This document shows, piece after piece, positions 5,446-7,660 of a stretch of DNA of 7,660 nt. A program made the position numbers and the translations under genes. Numbering within the stretch: position 1 is the stretch's first letter; every line of letters begins with the position of its first letter. Source of the DNA: Pseudomonadota bacterium (GTDB taxonomy: Bacteria > Pseudomonadota > Alphaproteobacteria > Acetobacterales > Acetobacteraceae). Location of the stretch: assembly GCA_021807465.1 (NCBI GenBank), contig JAKBCX010000061.1, positions 1 through 7,660 of the forward strand, read 5' to 3'. The notes under the pieces are model-generated. The model saw nothing but the letters and a program-made list of their open reading frames with translations. It had not been told where the DNA came from and made no database searches.

Positions 5446-6572
5446 ACCGGACTCCTTGCGGGGGCGAGGCGCTCGTAAATGGCGAGTGTCTTGGCGCAGA
5501 TAATGGCGTCGGAAAAATGGTCTTCTACTCTTGCCCGCCCGGCGGCGCCCATGCGGGCGCGCAAGGCGGGGTCTTCAATAAGCCGGACAAGCGCTTCCGC
5601 CAGGGCGAAAGCGTTGCGGGGCGGCACCAGAAAGCCGGTTTCGCCATCAACCACGGCTTCGCGGCAGCCGGGGATGTTGGTGGCCACAAGCGGCTTGCCC
5701 GCGGCCATGGCTTCCAGGGCCGATTTGGGCAGGCCCTCGCGGTACGAGGAAGGCTGGCAGGCGATGTGGGAAGCGGCGAGCAGGGCAGGGATGTCTTTCA
5801 CCGGGCCGAGCCATTCCACCAGCCCTTCATCCTGCCAGGCGCGAAGCTCGTCGGCGGTAAGGGCGTTGTGGTTGCCCTCATCCGGCGCGCCGGCCAGGAT
5901 GAATTTGGCCTTGCCGTGCAGGATGCGCGCGGCTTCCACAAATTCCGGCACGCCTTTCTCGCGGATCATGCGCGCGATGAGCACCACGCGCACCGGCCCT
6001 TCCGGCTCCCGCGTGGGGTGGAATTTTTCAATGTCCACGCCCGCCCCGCGTATAAGCGTGACGGCATCGCGCCGTGCCATGCCGCCTGTCACCAGGGCTT
6101 CCAGATCGTCCGGGTTCTCGAACACCGCCACGGCATTGCGCGGGGTGAGGGTGAAACGCAGGCCCAGCGCCACAAACGGGCGCAGGATTTTGGCCAGCAG
6201 CTTGTCTGACGAGAATACGAAGCCCAGCCCCACCGGTGCGTTGACGATGGATTTTACCCCGGCCAAACGCGCCGCGAGGCCGCCCAGCACGATGGGTTTG
6301 AGGGCGATGTGGTGGGCGAGGTCTGGCTTTACCTGCCGGTACACCCGCGCCAGTTGCAGCACGAAGGCGGCCTCGGCAAAGGGGTTCAGGCGCCGCCTTA
6401 TAAAATCCACGGGTACGAATTCTATGCCGCTCTCGCGGATTTTCGCCGCGGCCTCGCTCTCGCGCGCTACCAGCACCACGCGCCAGCCAGCCTTTTTGGC
6501 CGCCAGGGCGCGCACCCAGAAATGCGAGGCGAAGAACCAGTCCTCGGTTAGCAGGAAGAGCAGGGTGCGCAT
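5442..6572 (-). CDS. Glycosyltransferase family 4 protein
   Basis: The 376-residue product has a full GT-B layout. The N-terminal acceptor half begins LLFLLTEDWFFASH (4-17) and includes HHIALKPIVLGGLAARLAGV (87-106) and NAPVGLGFVFSS (111-122). The C-terminal donor half has the phosphate-binding RMIREKG (201-207), the EX7E motif with Glu279 and Glu287 (EGLPKSALE), AAGKPLVATNIPGCREAV (290-307) and GETGFLVPP (310-318). Family 4 enzymes are retaining transferases using nucleotide-sugar donors at the cytoplasmic face of the membrane; this type is common in LPS, capsule and exopolysaccharide clusters. Donor and acceptor cannot be read from sequence, though the adjacent galE makes UDP-Gal or UDP-GalNAc reasonable guesses. 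The ATG at 6572 is 3 bases after the galE stop with no Shine-Dalgarno, which points to reinitiation. The stop overlaps the creA start. Confidence 0.93.
   Translation of the reverse strand: MRTLLFLLTEDWFFASHFWVRALAAKKAGWRVVLVARESEAAAKIRESGIEFVPVDFIRRRLNPFAEAAFVLQLARVYRQVKPDLAHHIALKPIVLGGLAARLAGVKSIVNAPVGLGFVFSSDKLLAKILRPFVALGLRFTLTPRNAVAVFENPDDLEALVTGGMARRDAVTLIRGAGVDIEKFHPTREPEGPVRVVLIARMIREKGVPEFVEAARILHGKAKFILAGAPDEGNHNALTADELRAWQDEGLVEWLGPVKDIPALLAASHIACQPSSYREGLPKSALEAMAAGKPLVATNIPGCREAVVDGETGFLVPPRNAFALAEALVRLIEDPALRARMGAAGRARVEDHFSDAIICAKTLAIYERLAPARSPV
5452..5457 (-). promoter_or_regulatory. Strong Shine-Dalgarno for creA, inside the glycosyltransferase 3' end
   Basis: AAGGAG on the minus strand is 6 bases before the creA ATG and within the last codons of the preceding gene. 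It allows both independent initiation and coupling through the ATGA overlap. Confidence 0.75.
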
Positions 6573-6575
6573 GGG

Positions 6576-7589
6576 CTATACATCGTTGATGCCGGCGCGT
6601 GCCGCCTGCCAGCGCCAGCTATCGCGGCACATATCTTCCACGTTCAGCTTGGCCTTCCAGCCGAATAGTTTTTCGGCCAGCGCCGGGTTGGCGTAATAGG
6701 AGGACACATCGCCGGGCCGGCGCGGGGCGATGACCACGGGGATTTTCCGCCCCGTTGCGGTTTCGAACGCTTGCACGAGTTGCAGCACCGATGTGCCCTC
6801 GCCCGTGCCGAGATTGACCGTGACCGAAACATCGTTGGCGCAGATATGTTCCAGCGCCAGCGCGTGGGCTTCGGCCAGGTCCATAACGTGGATGTAGTCG
6901 CGCACACCCGTGCCGTCTGGTGTATCGTAGTCGTTGCCAAAAATGTTCAGATGCGGGCGCTCACCCGTGGCCACCTGGCTTACATAGGGCATGAGGTTAT
7001 TGGGCACGCCGCGCGGTGTTTCGCCGATTTGCGCGCTGGGATGCGCGCCCACGGGGTTGAAGTAGCGCAGATTGGCGGCGGCTTTCAGCTTTTTGGTGCG
7101 CGCGAGGTCGCGGATGAGGTCTTCCATCACCAGCTTGGTGCGGCCGTAGATGTTTTCAACTTTTGTTGGAAAATCCTCAAGAATTGGCGATGAATCCGGC
7201 TGTCCGTACACTGTGGCGGAAGAGGAGAATACGATGCGCGCGACACCCGCCTCCTGCATGGCCTGCAGCAGGCGGATGGTGCCAATAATATTCATATCGT
7301 AATAAATAAGCGGGTCGGCTTCCGATTCTCCCACGGCTTTCAGCGCCGCGAAATGAATAACCGCGTCCACGGGGTGTTCGCGCAGCGCTGCCGTAACGGT
7401 TTCCACGTCGCGTATGTCGGCTTCGATAACGGGGATTTTGCACCCTGTCAGCCGCTCCAGCCGCGCTGGCACATCGCGCTCGGCATTGGCGAAATTGTCG
7501 AGAATCACAATCTCATGCCCGCGCGCGCATAAAACGGCGGCGGTGTGAGACCCGATATAGCCTGCTCCACCCGTCAGCAGTACGCGCAT
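6576..7589 (-). CDS. galE: UDP-glucose 4-epimerase
   Basis: The product is 337 residues, the usual GalE length. It shows the NAD-binding TGGAGYIGSH (6-15) with DN at 31-32, HFAALKAVGES (79-89), the catalytic Ser124 in SSSATVYG and YGRTK with Tyr148 and Lys152 (the YxxxK pair). It also has NLRYFNPVGAHPS (173-185), GVRDYIHVMDLAEAH (228-242), NLGTG (259-263) and RRPGDVSSYYA (290-300). It interconverts UDP-Glc and UDP-Gal through a 4-keto intermediate in the cytoplasm; some members also act on UDP-GlcNAc/GalNAc. The RDYIH and PNNLMP landmarks favour true GalE over other extended SDR epimerases. GAGGG at 7596-7600 gives a ribosome site 6 bases before the ATG. The previous gene stops one base before the start, so it is inside an operon rather than first in it. 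No odd substitutions were seen. Confidence 0.96.
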   Translation of the reverse strand: MRVLLTGGAGYIGSHTAAVLCARGHEIVILDNFANAERDVPARLERLTGCKIPVIEADIRDVETVTAALREHPVDAVIHFAALKAVGESEADPLIYYDMNIIGTIRLLQAMQEAGVARIVFSSSATVYGQPDSSPILEDFPTKVENIYGRTKLVMEDLIRDLARTKKLKAAANLRYFNPVGAHPSAQIGETPRGVPNNLMPYVSQVATGERPHLNIFGNDYDTPDGTGVRDYIHVMDLAEAHALALEHICANDVSVTVNLGTGEGTSVLQLVQAFETATGRKIPVVIAPRRPGDVSSYYANPALAEKLFGWKAKLNVEDMCRDSWRWQAARAGINDV

Positions 7590-7590
7590 A

Positions 7591-7660
7591 TTATACCCTC
7601 GTTATCGTCCATTTTACGTGCTGCGGCCCGTCTTGGTGGCCGGGCAGCACAATCTGCTCG
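7591..7660 (-). CDS. C-terminus of an unidentified upstream gene (5' part outside window)
   Basis: On the minus strand the frame starting at 7659 is open for 22 codons and ends in TAA one base before the galE start. The tail reads EQIVLPGHQDGPQHV followed by KWTITRV, which has natural composition. The single-base gap to galE is typical of operon junctions. The fragment is too short to identify; a polysaccharide-related product is only a guess from context. Confidence 0.6.
   Translation of the reverse strand, partial: EQIVLPGHQDGPQHVKWTITRV
7596..7600 (-). promoter_or_regulatory. galE: Ribosome binding site of galE
   Basis: GAGGG on the minus strand lies 6 bases before the ATG, within the last codons of the upstream gene. 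The spacer happens to be TATAAT, but transcription from that box would begin inside galE, so it is not galE's promoter. Confidence 0.6.

Noticed and set aside
5479..6696. 405-residue open frame on the plus strand
   Set aside because: It is antisense to the glycosyltransferase and the end of galE, both firmly identified. Its Ser/Arg/Ala-rich composition is typical of a mirror frame.
7590..7595. Perfect TATAAT directly before galE
   Set aside because: Transcription from it would start inside galE, and the bases double as the upstream gene's stop and the ribosome-site spacer. It is read as coincidence.

Overview
The window looks like an alphaproteobacterial chromosome segment, possibly Rhodospirillales/Acetobacteraceae-like. 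The reasons are high GC in most genes, an ELM1-family (COG3660-type) gene and a CreA-family gene. The taxon is an inference from gene content only; no rRNA or other marker is present.

Layout. (1) Bases 1-752, minus strand: a zinc hydrolase of the succinylglutamate desuccinylase/aspartoacylase family, running to the window edge. (2) A 79-bp divergent gap, then bases 832-3650, plus strand: an ELM1-family GT-B-like protein followed 5 bp later by a 628-residue protein of unknown function that appears to contain an internal duplication. The two are very likely cotranscribed. (3) Bases about 3690-4970, minus strand: a lower-GC patch. It carries a possible tiny membrane peptide, a two-helix membrane protein with a probable bacterial PH-like domain, and a small exported protein resembling Rap1a/Tai immunity proteins. 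(4) Bases 4975-7660, minus strand: a tight, high-GC operon read as [C-terminus of an unknown gene] - galE - GT4 glycosyltransferase - creA, with junctions of 1 bp gap, 3 bp gap and a 4-bp ATGA overlap.

How they fit together. galE interconverts UDP-glucose and UDP-galactose (or the GlcNAc/GalNAc pair), which suits the adjacent GT4 enzyme that would transfer a sugar during surface polysaccharide or LPS assembly. CreA is a small envelope protein of unknown function that is here translationally coupled to the glycosyltransferase. The ELM1 protein has a GT-B-like fold in its family, so both high-GC blocks may concern the cell envelope, but this is inference. The low-GC patch between them looks like a separate acquisition.

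No tRNA, rRNA, CRISPR array, transposase or recognisable insertion sequence was seen. No convincing intrinsic terminator was found at either end of the convergent junction near 3650-3690. I did not find a complete new system. The points most worth checking are the duplicated unknown protein, the possible small ORF or +1 frameshift at the 3' end of the PH-like gene, and the orphan Rap1a-like gene in the low-GC patch.
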